Shown piece after piece: positions 32,577-41,299 of a stretch of 45,881 nt of DNA. Numbering within the stretch: position 1 is the stretch's first letter; every line of letters begins with the position of its first letter. The position numbers and the translations under genes were made by a program. This DNA comes from Saprospiraceae bacterium (GTDB lineage: Bacteria > Bacteroidota > Bacteroidia > Chitinophagales > Saprospiraceae): assembly GCA_016787525.1 (NCBI GenBank), contig JAEUUP010000134.1, forward strand, positions 1 to 45,881. The letters run 5' to 3'. The notes under the pieces were generated by a model. The model saw only the letters and a program-made list of their open reading frames with translations. It did no database searches and had not been told where the DNA came from.

Positions 32577-34421
32577 TTAAAACCTTTGAATGAAATCTTC
32601 TAAGGTTTCGTCTGCTACTAAACCTATTTTTTGCCGCAACCGATAGCGACTGGAATAGACACTTTTATATGAAATGCCGAGTATGTGGCTGATTTCGTTG
32701 GCATCAAATCCTATTTTGATTAACAAAAACAAACGCACATCAGCCGTCGTCAGTTGAGGCAATTGCTCATGCAGACGGAGGATATAATTAGGAAACCGTT
32801 GGTCAAAGAGTTCACGAAAGAGCATCCAGTCATCGGTTGTGAGTATGCTCATCGTAGCAAGCCCTTTGGTGGCTTTTTCTAATGCCTCTTGGCTTGGATA
32901 CTGAGGGGGGGCATTTAGAGTCAATTGCATTTTTAGTTCTTCAATAAAAACCTCCTTCAGATTCAAGATGGCTTCGGTCTCTTGCAGCCTTTTTTCTTTA
33001 TCCGACAAATCGGTTTGTACGTCTGTCAAAGCTTTTGTTTTCTCTGCTTCTAATTGTGCAAGGTATGCTTTTTCTATCGCTAAGACTTTCCTATGCTCTC
33101 GATACCGATAGAGTAAATACCCACTCACCACCAGACCGCCTATTAAGGTAAACAGGCTTAGCCCATACCACAGACGCGCCTTCTGATGTGCTGCCTCGAT
33201 GCGTTGTAGGCGTTCTTCGGCATCTCTCTGCACTTGAGCGCGTCCGACTGCCATATCTTTTTCGGTCGTAAAAGTGCGTCGGTGCAATTCTGAGCTTTTG
33301 CGTTCGCAGAAGAGTGCTTTATCGCGGTCTTGCTTTTGTTCATACACCCATGCCATGTCTTTATACATCATGGCTTGCCGCGCCGTATCGGGGGTAGATA
33401 AGGCTTTTTGATAAAAGAATAGGGCAGAATCCAACTGTCCTTTGCACTGATACCCTTTGCCCAGTGCATATAAGTAACGGCTTACAATCTTAGGTCTGTC
33501 AGGACTTTCATTGATGGCATAGGCAAGGTGTAGGTTCTTCAAAGCCGTATCGCACTGCTGCTCTGCTATCTGTATTAAGGCTAAAAGACGGTAACGCTCC
33601 GATTTCAAATAGTGGTTTTGGTACAGTGCTTCGAGCTTAAAGGACGAGTCTATCATGATACGTGCCGAATCCAAGTGTTGCATCATCAAATGGTCTTCTG
33701 CCAAAGCCATCGCAAACTGAATATGATAGCCCCGTGTCCGAAAAGAGTCTTTCAAAGCCTCCTGCCAAGCATAACGATGCCAATGAGCCGCCAACACAGG
33801 GTCGTTGATGGTCTGATAAACACGCCCTAATACCAGCATCAATTCCATATAGCGTCCCCCGTCGTGAGGTGTTAGGGGTTTGAAAATATCATGCACTTCC
33901 ATATACAGACGTATGGCTTCGGGGTATTGACTGCGTTGGGCTGCCAAGCGCGCCATATAGGTTTTGACATCACCCATACGCACCATGTGACCTGCTTTTT
34001 CGCTCAGATGATAGGCTTCTTGTAGGCAAGCGGCGGCAGTATCGTATTGTAATTGATTGATAAAGATTCTACCACGTATCATTTGAGTAAAAGCCCGTGC
34101 CGAGTCCACTTTAAAGTGTCTGTCGTAAGCATCTAAAAACTTCAAGTAGGTGGTATCTGCTGTTGTGTTGGGTAAAGTATAAAAGCTCATCTCGCAAGCC
34201 AGCCCTTGCCAACGCTTAGGTACTTCGGCTTTGATACGCATCATGGTGGAGTCGGGCGCATGAAGCGGCAAAGTGATGGGATAGTAACCCTTGAATTGTG
34301 CCGACTCAAAGAAAAGCATGGCGGCATTGTATTCGTTCATAGGTGGTGTGCAAGACGCACCTATCAGCATACAGCAACCCAATAGAACGTAATTGAATTG
34401 ATTAGATATTTTATAAAGCAT
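32577..34421 (-). CDS. TPR membrane regulator with LuxR-type HTH (copy 2)
   Basis: The 614-residue paralogue of the protein at 10880 has an N-terminal export or lipoprotein-like signal (cysteines at 16, 17 and 24), TPR-like helices and a transmembrane segment (about residues 420-440, LSLFTLIGGLVVSGYLL). A coiled coil and a C-terminal LuxR-type HTH follow, with LTTADVRLFLLIKIGF, ANEISHILGIS and SVYSSRYRLRQKI. A 10-mer copy encodes PQY in the linker before the HTH. It is divergent from the glycine-rich T9SS gene at 34649, which it may control. Confidence 0.88.
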   Translation of the reverse strand: MLYKISNQFNYVLLGCCMLIGASCTPPMNEYNAAMLFFESAQFKGYYPITLPLHAPDSTMMRIKAEVPKRWQGLACEMSFYTLPNTTADTTYLKFLDAYDRHFKVDSARAFTQMIRGRIFINQLQYDTAAACLQEAYHLSEKAGHMVRMGDVKTYMARLAAQRSQYPEAIRLYMEVHDIFKPLTPHDGGRYMELMLVLGRVYQTINDPVLAAHWHRYAWQEALKDSFRTRGYHIQFAMALAEDHLMMQHLDSARIMIDSSFKLEALYQNHYLKSERYRLLALIQIAEQQCDTALKNLHLAYAINESPDRPKIVSRYLYALGKGYQCKGQLDSALFFYQKALSTPDTARQAMMYKDMAWVYEQKQDRDKALFCERKSSELHRRTFTTEKDMAVGRAQVQRDAEERLQRIEAAHQKARLWYGLSLFTLIGGLVVSGYLLYRYREHRKVLAIEKAYLAQLEAEKTKALTDVQTDLSDKEKRLQETEAILNLKEVFIEELKMQLTLNAPPQYPSQEALEKATKGLATMSILTTDDWMLFRELFDQRFPNYILRLHEQLPQLTTADVRLFLLIKIGFDANEISHILGISYKSVYSSRYRLRQKIGLVADETLEDFIQRF

Positions 34422-34648
34422 GTGTTATCCGTAGTGTTAAAGCCTGAATATTTATTACAAAGATAGCTCAAGTATATTTGTCTATACTTTCGTCTATATC
34501 TTTTTTTATTATTTACCCTCAAAAGAGTCTCTCTTTGCACCATCATAACGCAATCCTCTTATAGAAATCAATGACTGACAACGCATAGCCAAAATGCGAT
34601 AAGGGCGGCACTATCTAATTTTATTTTATCACAATTAATTCTTACACA
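34422..34648. promoter_or_regulatory. Divergent control region, TPR-HTH 2 and Gly-rich gene
   Basis: A minus-strand -7 box, TATCTTTG when read on that strand, lies at 34458-34465, about 37 nt before the TPR-HTH start. On the plus side leader element copy D occupies 34580-34614. No plus-strand -7 box is clear. Confidence 0.45.
34580..34614 (+). ncRNA. Conserved leader element, copy D
   Basis: This copy reads AACGCATAGCC, then AAAATGCGATAAGGGCGG. It differs from copy A at two positions, neither of which breaks CGCA/TGCG or the GCC/GGC pairing. It ends 34 nt before the start codon. Confidence 0.6.
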
Positions 34649-36037
34649 ATGAAGAGCTTTTTACAAACAACACTTTGCCTATGGGGCATACTCGGTTTTT
34701 GTCAATTTATGACAGCCCAAACAACTGTCACTTTTGATTACACAGGGGCAGCCCAAACATGGGTCGTACCCGCAGGCGTAACCAGCGTAGAGGTCGTCGC
34801 AAAAGGGGCTAAAGGAGGAGATTCAAACAACTCATTCTACACTAACAATGCAGGTGGTAACGGCGGTACTGTCACTGCCACGCTTGCTGTAACACCGGGT
34901 ACAACGCTCAATATCTATGTCGGACAACAAGGACAAGCGGGTTCAGCAGCTGCCACTTTTAATGGGTCTACAAACTTTAACGGTGGTGGGCTTGTTGCAG
35001 GTTATATATTTGATGGTACAGGTGATGGCGGCGGCGGCGGTGCTACCGATATACGCATAGGGGGTACTGCACTTGAAAATCGTATCATTGTAGCAGGTGG
35101 TGGTGGTGGTGGTGCAAGTGGTAATTTGTCTTCGACAGGTGGTGCAGGTGGTGATATTGTAGCGGGTGATGGTTCCCCTAATGACAACTTTGGTGAATAT
35201 GGTGGTGGATACGGTGGTACAAGTAGTGCAGGTGGTAATGGTGGTACAGGAAACCCTGCTTCGGGTTCAGATGGCAATGCGGGTACATTAGGTACTGGTG
35301 CGAATAATGTAGGAGTATTTGGTGGTGGTGGTGGTGGTGGTTATTATGGTGGTGGTAGTGGTGGTGACCTCGGGGGGCAGGGCGGTGGCGGCGGCGGCGG
35401 CAGCAGTTATACAGATGCTACCTACTGCACAAATGTGGTGCATACGCAAGGCGATAATGCAGGGCATGGTGTGTTGACGATTACTTACACCGCCCCCATC
35501 CTTAAAGTTGAATGGGTGGACTTCACAGGCAAAAATACTGAGGGGGGTAATCTCCTCACATGGCAAACCGCTAATGAAGTGAACAACAAAGGCTTTGAAG
35601 TTGAAAGGCGGCAGTCAACAGACGGCAGTTGGGAGACGCTCGGCTTTGTCGCTGCCAAAGGCAAATCGGCTACTTATCAATTTATAGATAACCAAACGTC
35701 GGAGAGGTTTGAAACCTCTCCAACGTTAGTAAACTACTATCGCCTTCGGCAAATAGACAATGATGGTAAAGAAACACTGTCCAAAGTCATTTCTATTACA
35801 AACAAAGGCAATAACAAGCTTAAAGCATACCCCTCAGTAACCAACCACTTTTTAATCATCGAAACCAACGCAACGGAGGATATTCAAGTCATCAATCTTT
35901 TAGGTCAACAGGTTATAAACCTTCCAAGGTCGGGGAAATTTGAAACCGCCCCGACCTTAATGGATGTGTCGGCTTTGCCACACGGGACTTATATCCTTAA
36001 AGTAGGCGGAGAACAAGTGAAGTTTGTGAAACAATAA
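34649..36037 (+). CDS. T9SS-exported glycine-rich protein
   Basis: The 462-residue product has a signal peptide ending FMTAQ. A region rich in Gly (about residues 40-275) contains FDYTGAAQTWVVPAGVTSVE, IYVGQQG, IRIGG, RIIVAGGGGGG and long GGG runs, matching the glycine-rich domain of many bacterial surface proteins. The C-terminal sorting region is nearly identical in DNA to that of propeller 3, including YPSVTNHF made by a 10-mer copy (35830) and two in-frame palindromes (35695, 35926). This suggests gene conversion between the two. ALPQGT has become ALPHGT. It is divergent from TPR-HTH regulator 2. Confidence 0.87.
   Translation: MKSFLQTTLCLWGILGFCQFMTAQTTVTFDYTGAAQTWVVPAGVTSVEVVAKGAKGGDSNNSFYTNNAGGNGGTVTATLAVTPGTTLNIYVGQQGQAGSAAATFNGSTNFNGGGLVAGYIFDGTGDGGGGGATDIRIGGTALENRIIVAGGGGGGASGNLSSTGGAGGDIVAGDGSPNDNFGEYGGGYGGTSSAGGNGGTGNPASGSDGNAGTLGTGANNVGVFGGGGGGGYYGGGSGGDLGGQGGGGGGGSSYTDATYCTNVVHTQGDNAGHGVLTITYTAPILKVEWVDFTGKNTEGGNLLTWQTANEVNNKGFEVERRQSTDGSWETLGFVAAKGKSATYQFIDNQTSERFETSPTLVNYYRLRQIDNDGKETLSKVISITNKGNNKLKAYPSVTNHFLIIETNATEDIQVINLLGQQVINLPRSGKFETAPTLMDVSALPHGTYILKVGGEQVKFVKQ
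35695..35727 (+). repeat. In-frame 33-nt palindrome, first site
   Basis: AACGTCGGAGAGGTTT faces AAACCTCTCCAACGTT around a central G. It encodes SERFETSPT before YYRLRQIDN. Confidence 0.8.
35926..35958 (+). repeat. In-frame 33-nt palindrome, second site
   Basis: AAGGTCGGGGAAATTT faces AAACCGCCCCGACCTT around a central G, with mismatches near the centre. It encodes SGKFETAPTL before MDVSALP. Confidence 0.75.
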
Positions 36038-36065
36038 AGTCTCCTTTGGGGATTTAGGGGCTAAT

Positions 36066-36084
36066 AGTAAAACTCTTTTCATAG
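36066..36084 (+). repeat. Conserved 3' motif after T9SS gene (copy 6)
   Basis: AGTAAAACTCTTTTCATAG follows a CTCCTTTGGGG palindrome after the stop codon, the same order as at 9581-9627. Confidence 0.65.
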
Positions 36085-36087
36085 TAC

Positions 36088-36140
36088 AACATGAAACATC
36101 CCGAACTTCCAATGTTAGAAAGTTCGGGATATTTCATGTT
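36088..36140. terminator. 21-bp-arm hairpin between convergent genes
   Basis: AACATGAAACATCCCGAACTT (36088-36108) and its complement at 36120-36140 pair with one mismatch across an 11-nt loop. It separates the Gly-rich gene from the permease-peptidase gene and probably terminates both. Confidence 0.75.
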
Positions 36141-36206
36141 CTAAATATAATAAACACCCATTTGTCGTTATCAAATTATGGCGCATACAAAACTCTAATA
36201 CTTTAC

Positions 36207-39200
36207 CTACTGAAACTCCTTCATATTATCCTCTGGACTCAAATCAACCAGCAAACTGAAAGGGTCAACGCCTGCCTTATGTGGCTTTTCGTCCACAACA
36301 AACGTAAACGTATTTTGCGCTTGCGTCACTTTCACCTTTTGGCGATAGAGCAGTTTGCCGTATTTTTTCTTTCCTTCAGGTTTGGCGTAAGCTCCTATTT
36401 CGATATAATCGTTCAAAGCGACTTCTGTGTTTTTGCCTTGTTCGTCCGCTTTGAGTTTTTTGCACGAAATATCAATCGTCACTTCATATTTACCGTTCGA
36501 TAAAGCCTTCATAGACGTTTTGTTGCACCGATTTTCAAAAATCGTGATGTCTTCAAACCAATCTTTCACCACATATTTTAAAGAATCGGGCGTTTGAGCA
36601 TAAAATGCGTCTATTGCGTCGAGACTAATCGGGTATGGACTGTCTGCGTAGCGGTATTTATTCAAAAAATTGCGCAAAGCGAGGTTTACTTTATCTTCGC
36701 CAATCGCTTCTTTGAGTGCGTACATCGCAATCGAGCCTTTGTTGTAATGAATGTAATTCTGATTTTCACACTTCGCAAGTGGCTGTTCTTTCAGCCTTTC
36801 CGTACTGCGACCACGAAGGTATCTGTCCATTTCATATTTCAAAAACTTACGCATTTGGTCGCGCCCATACGTGTGTTCCATCACCATCAAAGCAGAATAT
36901 TGCGCGAACGTTTCGACCAGCATTTCACCGCCTTGCATGTGTGCGGCACATTCTTGATGTCCCCACCATTGATGCCCAATTTCGTGCGCTGCCACATACG
37001 TCACCATGTCAATATCGTCTTCATTTTCCTTAAAATCTTGGATAAAACCAATGCCTTCCGAATACGGCATAGACCCAGGAAAGGCTTGTGCAAAATCCGA
37101 AAAACGCGGAAACTCCATAATCCGACATTGTTTGTGGAAATAAGGACCAAAGTTTTGGGTGTAATAGCTCAAAGCCTTTTCCATAGCAGCCGTCATGCGC
37201 GGCACATTTTGTTCATGCCCTTTGTGGTAATAAACTTCTAAATCAACATCGTTCCATTTTTTCCTTGAAACTTCATATTTGGCACTTAAAAACGAGTAGA
37301 AATTGAACGATTTATGGTCTAATTTGAAATGAAAACAGCGCAAACCATTTTCTGTCCATTCACGCACCAAAGAGCCTGGTGCAATCACAATTTGTTCAGG
37401 CGAAGTACGGAATATCGTTTCTACATTCACCCAATCGCCTGACATACCAATATAGGCTTCCAAGCGGTTCAATGTGTCGAAACGATTCAGAGCAGGCAAA
37501 CGGGACTTTTCAGCCAAACCATATTTTTTACGGTCGTTTTTATCAACCAATTCGCCACTTGCATTATAACCAAAAACAGGTGCAATTTCAGAATTGTCAA
37601 AGAACGTCCCATTTTGTACCAAACGTCTGAATTTTAATTCATTCTGAAAACCATTCGGTTCAAAAGAGGCGGTAAAAGTCAATTCCATCGAATCGCCGAC
37701 GGCTAAAGCGGGTTCAATTTTATAAATTTGAAACTTCACATCTTTATCGTCTTTCACCAATTTCAAACGAGACCCCCTCAGTACAAAATCCACATCGCGC
37801 GGTACATTGACCAAAAGTGTATCCATACTTTTTGAACGTGTATTCCGCGTTTTGTAAATGCCATTTGCCAACAAAGACCGCTTTTCGGGATTCAATGTTA
37901 TGTCAAATTTTACGTCATAAACACGCGGTTGTGCCATGCCCTCGTAGCGTTTGTATTCATTTTCGTAACGCACTTGCCACCTTTGCATTTCTTTAGGGCT
38001 GATGATTTTGTTTTCCACTTTTGTATTAAAAAAGACCCAACTCGCAATCGCTGCCCAAGCAAAAGAAGCGAAATAAGCCGCGCCTTTATAGTTTTTCCAT
38101 TCCAAAGCCGCCATGTGGAAACGACCTTTAATACCTGTTTCACGACCTCTTGCCCAAAATAAAATAGCGACCAAAGCCAATAGCGAGCAAAAGAAAATCC
38201 AATAACCACTGAACCACGACAAAGTGCTTTTGAACGGTGCATAGCCATAAAAATCGGACAAGGTATAATTCGGTAAACTGCCAAATTTGACCATATTACT
38301 CACCCAATCAAGGGCTTGTAAACCAAAACTCGACAAAGCGAGAAACACAATGACGACGAAATAACCCAAATACATATTCGGCGATAAGGCTTGCACCAAA
38401 AACGCCAAAGCGAGAATGAAGGCAAAGCCCAACATATCCATCAGCAATAATTCGCGGACGTACAACCAGATTTTGAAATCATAAAAACCTTTTGACGTTT
38501 GTACGGCAACGGCAACGCCGATGATGACAATTTGTAACAAAAACATGGAGCCTAAAACGGCGAGATATTTACCCAAAAAAGCTGTCCAGTTTTTGGAAGG
38601 TAAGGCATCAATAATATCGGACATCCGCGCATTACGCTCTTTCCAAACCACTACGCCCGAAAAATAAACCATGACAATGATGGTAAATAGATAAAAACTA
38701 CCTCTGATGGTATTTATCATCGAATAAGTCACTGGTAATTCGTGCGTATCGTAAGCTTTATCAGCGTTTGCCAAACCGCCCCACGCATTGAGTAAACCAA
38801 TGATTGCCAATAAAATGAACGGCGTGCTGCGAACGACAAATTTCCATTCTGTTCGGATTTGACTTCTCAATTGGTCAAAAGTCATTGCCCAATTTGATTC
38901 TGGTGCAACATGTGGAATATCGCCGATAAAACGCAACGCCAATTTACCCCCCTCAGTATTTGAAGCTAAAATGGCTTGTTTTTTCTTAAAAAAGTTACTA
39001 AAACGCGATTTGGTTACGCCTTTTTCAGAAAAATTAAATAGGCGATAGCCAATAACCAATGCCACCAAACCAACGCTCATCCAAATTGCTCTATTTAAAA
39101 GTAGCGTACCCGTTAAGCCCATTGCGGTGGTATTTTTTTGGTCAACTGTCCAATATTTTGTCGCAATACCAAAACAACGGATACCAAATGGGTCGAGTAA

Positions 39201-39830
39201 AGATGCTAAAAACTCATTGTCCAAGTCCTTCATCAATGTGCCTGCGAGGATATAACCGACCATAATCGCCACAGTTGTGATGAAAGAATACATCGTATTG
39301 CGCGTATTTATCGCTACCGCGTAAACAATACCGCCAATAAAAATCGCATTCGGAATGACAAAAACCAAAAAACCTTCGATATGCCCCGTCAATCCCGATG
39401 CACCAAAACGTCCGACATCTATCCAATTAAAAACACTGTTCAATAAAGTACCCAGCCAAACGCCAATCGAAATACCCAACATCGGTATCAAAGAAGCCAA
39501 AAAACCGCCGAAAAAATGCCCAAAATAGTAGCCGCTTTTACTGACAGGTTTAGAAAAAACGATTTGGCTTGTGTTGCGTTCAAAGTCGCGCAAAGAGGCC
39601 GAGTTCATAAAAGCCGTTGCCAAAAGCAAACCCATGATTGAAAAAACGCTATACCATGATTGCAAAACAAAGGGCGCGTTCTTTTTTATATTGCCAAAGC
39701 TGCCACCAATGCTTATATCATCTGAAACTGTTGCAAAAAAACACAACAACCCAAAGACAAACAGGAATATCCACGGCATCGGTGAACGCAGCCACGATTT
39801 GAGTTCAAATTTGAAGAAAGTGGTAAACAT
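36207..39830 (-). CDS. ABC-2 permease fused to M1 metallopeptidase
   Basis: The 1207-residue membrane protein starts with an ABC-2 permease region. Hydrophobic segments lie in about residues 15-260 and again about 330-600, each half beginning with a charged helix (FKFELKSWLRSP, LRSQIRTEWKFV). The last 600 residues resemble M1 aminopeptidases. The zinc site is HEIGHQWWGH near residue 953; the third zinc ligand appears as Glu in MLVETF, one residue later than usual. The exopeptidase GAMEN motif is replaced by SMPYSEGIGF. Such fusions occur in Bacteroidota, but their substrate is unknown. The ATPase gene lies 63 bp upstream in the same operon. Copies of the 10-mer encode NTEGG and VLRG. Confidence 0.9.
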   Translation of the reverse strand: MFTTFFKFELKSWLRSPMPWIFLFVFGLLCFFATVSDDISIGGSFGNIKKNAPFVLQSWYSVFSIMGLLLATAFMNSASLRDFERNTSQIVFSKPVSKSGYYFGHFFGGFLASLIPMLGISIGVWLGTLLNSVFNWIDVGRFGASGLTGHIEGFLVFVIPNAIFIGGIVYAVAINTRNTMYSFITTVAIMVGYILAGTLMKDLDNEFLASLLDPFGIRCFGIATKYWTVDQKNTTAMGLTGTLLLNRAIWMSVGLVALVIGYRLFNFSEKGVTKSRFSNFFKKKQAILASNTEGGKLALRFIGDIPHVAPESNWAMTFDQLRSQIRTEWKFVVRSTPFILLAIIGLLNAWGGLANADKAYDTHELPVTYSMINTIRGSFYLFTIIVMVYFSGVVVWKERNARMSDIIDALPSKNWTAFLGKYLAVLGSMFLLQIVIIGVAVAVQTSKGFYDFKIWLYVRELLLMDMLGFAFILALAFLVQALSPNMYLGYFVVIVFLALSSFGLQALDWVSNMVKFGSLPNYTLSDFYGYAPFKSTLSWFSGYWIFFCSLLALVAILFWARGRETGIKGRFHMAALEWKNYKGAAYFASFAWAAIASWVFFNTKVENKIISPKEMQRWQVRYENEYKRYEGMAQPRVYDVKFDITLNPEKRSLLANGIYKTRNTRSKSMDTLLVNVPRDVDFVLRGSRLKLVKDDKDVKFQIYKIEPALAVGDSMELTFTASFEPNGFQNELKFRRLVQNGTFFDNSEIAPVFGYNASGELVDKNDRKKYGLAEKSRLPALNRFDTLNRLEAYIGMSGDWVNVETIFRTSPEQIVIAPGSLVREWTENGLRCFHFKLDHKSFNFYSFLSAKYEVSRKKWNDVDLEVYYHKGHEQNVPRMTAAMEKALSYYTQNFGPYFHKQCRIMEFPRFSDFAQAFPGSMPYSEGIGFIQDFKENEDDIDMVTYVAAHEIGHQWWGHQECAAHMQGGEMLVETFAQYSALMVMEHTYGRDQMRKFLKYEMDRYLRGRSTERLKEQPLAKCENQNYIHYNKGSIAMYALKEAIGEDKVNLALRNFLNKYRYADSPYPISLDAIDAFYAQTPDSLKYVVKDWFEDITIFENRCNKTSMKALSNGKYEVTIDISCKKLKADEQGKNTEVALNDYIEIGAYAKPEGKKKYGKLLYRQKVKVTQAQNTFTFVVDEKPHKAGVDPFSLLVDLSPEDNMKEFQ

Positions 39831-39893
39831 TGTATTATAATGGTGAATAGTGAATGAAAAATGTTGAAATTACCCCCTCAGTAAAATCACCAT

Positions 39894-40763
39894 TTAAATA
39901 ACAATTTTTGAGAAAAAGACATCTTCCAAGTCAGGCGCAACAGAGGTAAAACCATCTTCAGGATTTTCATCACTGAAAACATGAAGAATCGGTTTACCCG
40001 CCACCAATTTTGACGAAATGATGGCGTTGCCAAAACGCGCTTGATAAGCCTCAACTTCCGATTTGGCGACGGTCTTTTTCCAAACTTTCCCGACGATTTC
40101 CTCCAAAGCTTGGTCAGGTGTTCCAGCATACAAAACGCGCCCTTCGTTGATAATCGCCATATTGGGACACAACTCTTTTACATCATCAACAATGTGCGTT
40201 GACAGAATGACGATGACATTTTCGCCAATTTCAGACAATAAATTGTGAAAACGATTGCGTTCGCCTGGGTCAAGCCCTGCCGTTGGTTCATCAACGATAA
40301 TCAATTTTGGGTCGCCGAGCAAAGCCTGTGCGATGCCAAAACGTTGACGCATACCGCCCGAATAAGACGAAACGGCTTTTTTGCGGTGTTCCCACAAATT
40401 AGTGCGTTGCAAAAGAGCTTCTACAACGGATTTTCTATCTTTTGAAGGAATCCCTTTTAAAACAGCAAAATGGTCGAGTAAATCGAGCGCGGAAATGCGC
40501 TGATACACCCCAAACTCTTGTGGCAAATAGCCCAAAACTTGCCGAACAGCATCACGGTCGCGCAATACATCAATATCACCGAGTGTAATTGTGCCGCTGT
40601 CAGCATCTTGAAGCGTTGCGAGTGTCCGCATCAGGGTACTTTTACCAGCACCGTTGGGTCCGAGTAAGCCATACATACCTGTAGGAATATCCAGATTTAT
40701 GTCCTTTAAGGCTTGAACACCGTTTGAATACGTTTTTGAGAGATTGCGAATGGTAAGTTGCAC
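39894..40763 (-). CDS. ABC transporter ATP-binding protein
   Basis: The 289-residue ATPase energises the exporter encoded by the next gene. Walker A is GPNGAGKST (residues 35-43), the Q-loop is in YLPQEFG, the signature is YSGGMRQRF and Walker B is LIIVDEP with the D-loop GLD. The H-loop is STHIVDD. A C-terminal extension after the ATPase core (about 225-289) is typical of CcmA-type ATPases. A 10-mer copy (39874) lies between it and the permease gene. Confidence 0.93.
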   Translation of the reverse strand: MQLTIRNLSKTYSNGVQALKDINLDIPTGMYGLLGPNGAGKSTLMRTLATLQDADSGTITLGDIDVLRDRDAVRQVLGYLPQEFGVYQRISALDLLDHFAVLKGIPSKDRKSVVEALLQRTNLWEHRKKAVSSYSGGMRQRFGIAQALLGDPKLIIVDEPTAGLDPGERNRFHNLLSEIGENVIVILSTHIVDDVKELCPNMAIINEGRVLYAGTPDQALEEIVGKVWKKTVAKSEVEAYQARFGNAIISSKLVAGKPILHVFSDENPEDGFTSVAPDLEDVFFSKIVI

Positions 40764-41299
40764 TTGTTTCGATTTTTAATTTTGATTGATGCCTTAAAGA
40801 GACATCTAATATTGTCCAAATGCAATTAGAATAGAAGAAAGACAGAAAAAAACCGACTAAGCAATAAGTTTTTATAGAAGTTAAGATCTAATTACAATAC
40901 TTCGTTAGTTTTTAAGCGTGAATAACGCCTCCCAATATCAGGAGACTTGGCGGTGCGCTCTTTTGTGACCGTCGTTCTGATACTGTCTTTTTATATCACA
41001 ATGGTGCAGAATCTTACTACGCAGCAAGAGGGTTTCACGGCTCATTAAGAGCCTCAATACCCCTAAAATATTGAGGGGTCAGAAATTCATAAACAACTGA
41101 TTATCAATTATCTAATTAGGCATTTGGGGAAGAATAGAATGAGCATGCCATTCGATAAAGTCTATCAAAGGATTTGAAAAACAAAGTGTGTAATAATAAC
41201 ATGAGGCTGCCCTTTTTGAGACAGTCTCTTTTTTGTCTCTTGTCAAACAAGGTATAATCAGTAGCAAATAAACCATTGCCCTAAAAGACATAGTTTTAA
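40764..41299. other. Intergenic, no gene seen
   Basis: No supported gene is present. Small inverted repeats are visible. CCTCAATA and TATTGAGG lie near 41053-41077, and GGCTC and GAGCC near 41038-41053. GAGACAGTCTC, followed by a T run, lies near 41216-41232. The last could be the rep terminator read on the other strand, or an old insertion-sequence end. Confidence 0.4.

Noticed and set aside
41203-41232. Insertion-sequence end
   Set aside because: GAGACTGTCTC next to an A run recalls some IS ends, but no matching second end or transposase was found.
40764-41299. tRNA or small RNA gene
   Set aside because: Several small hairpins are present, but no cloverleaf or known RNA motif could be recognised.
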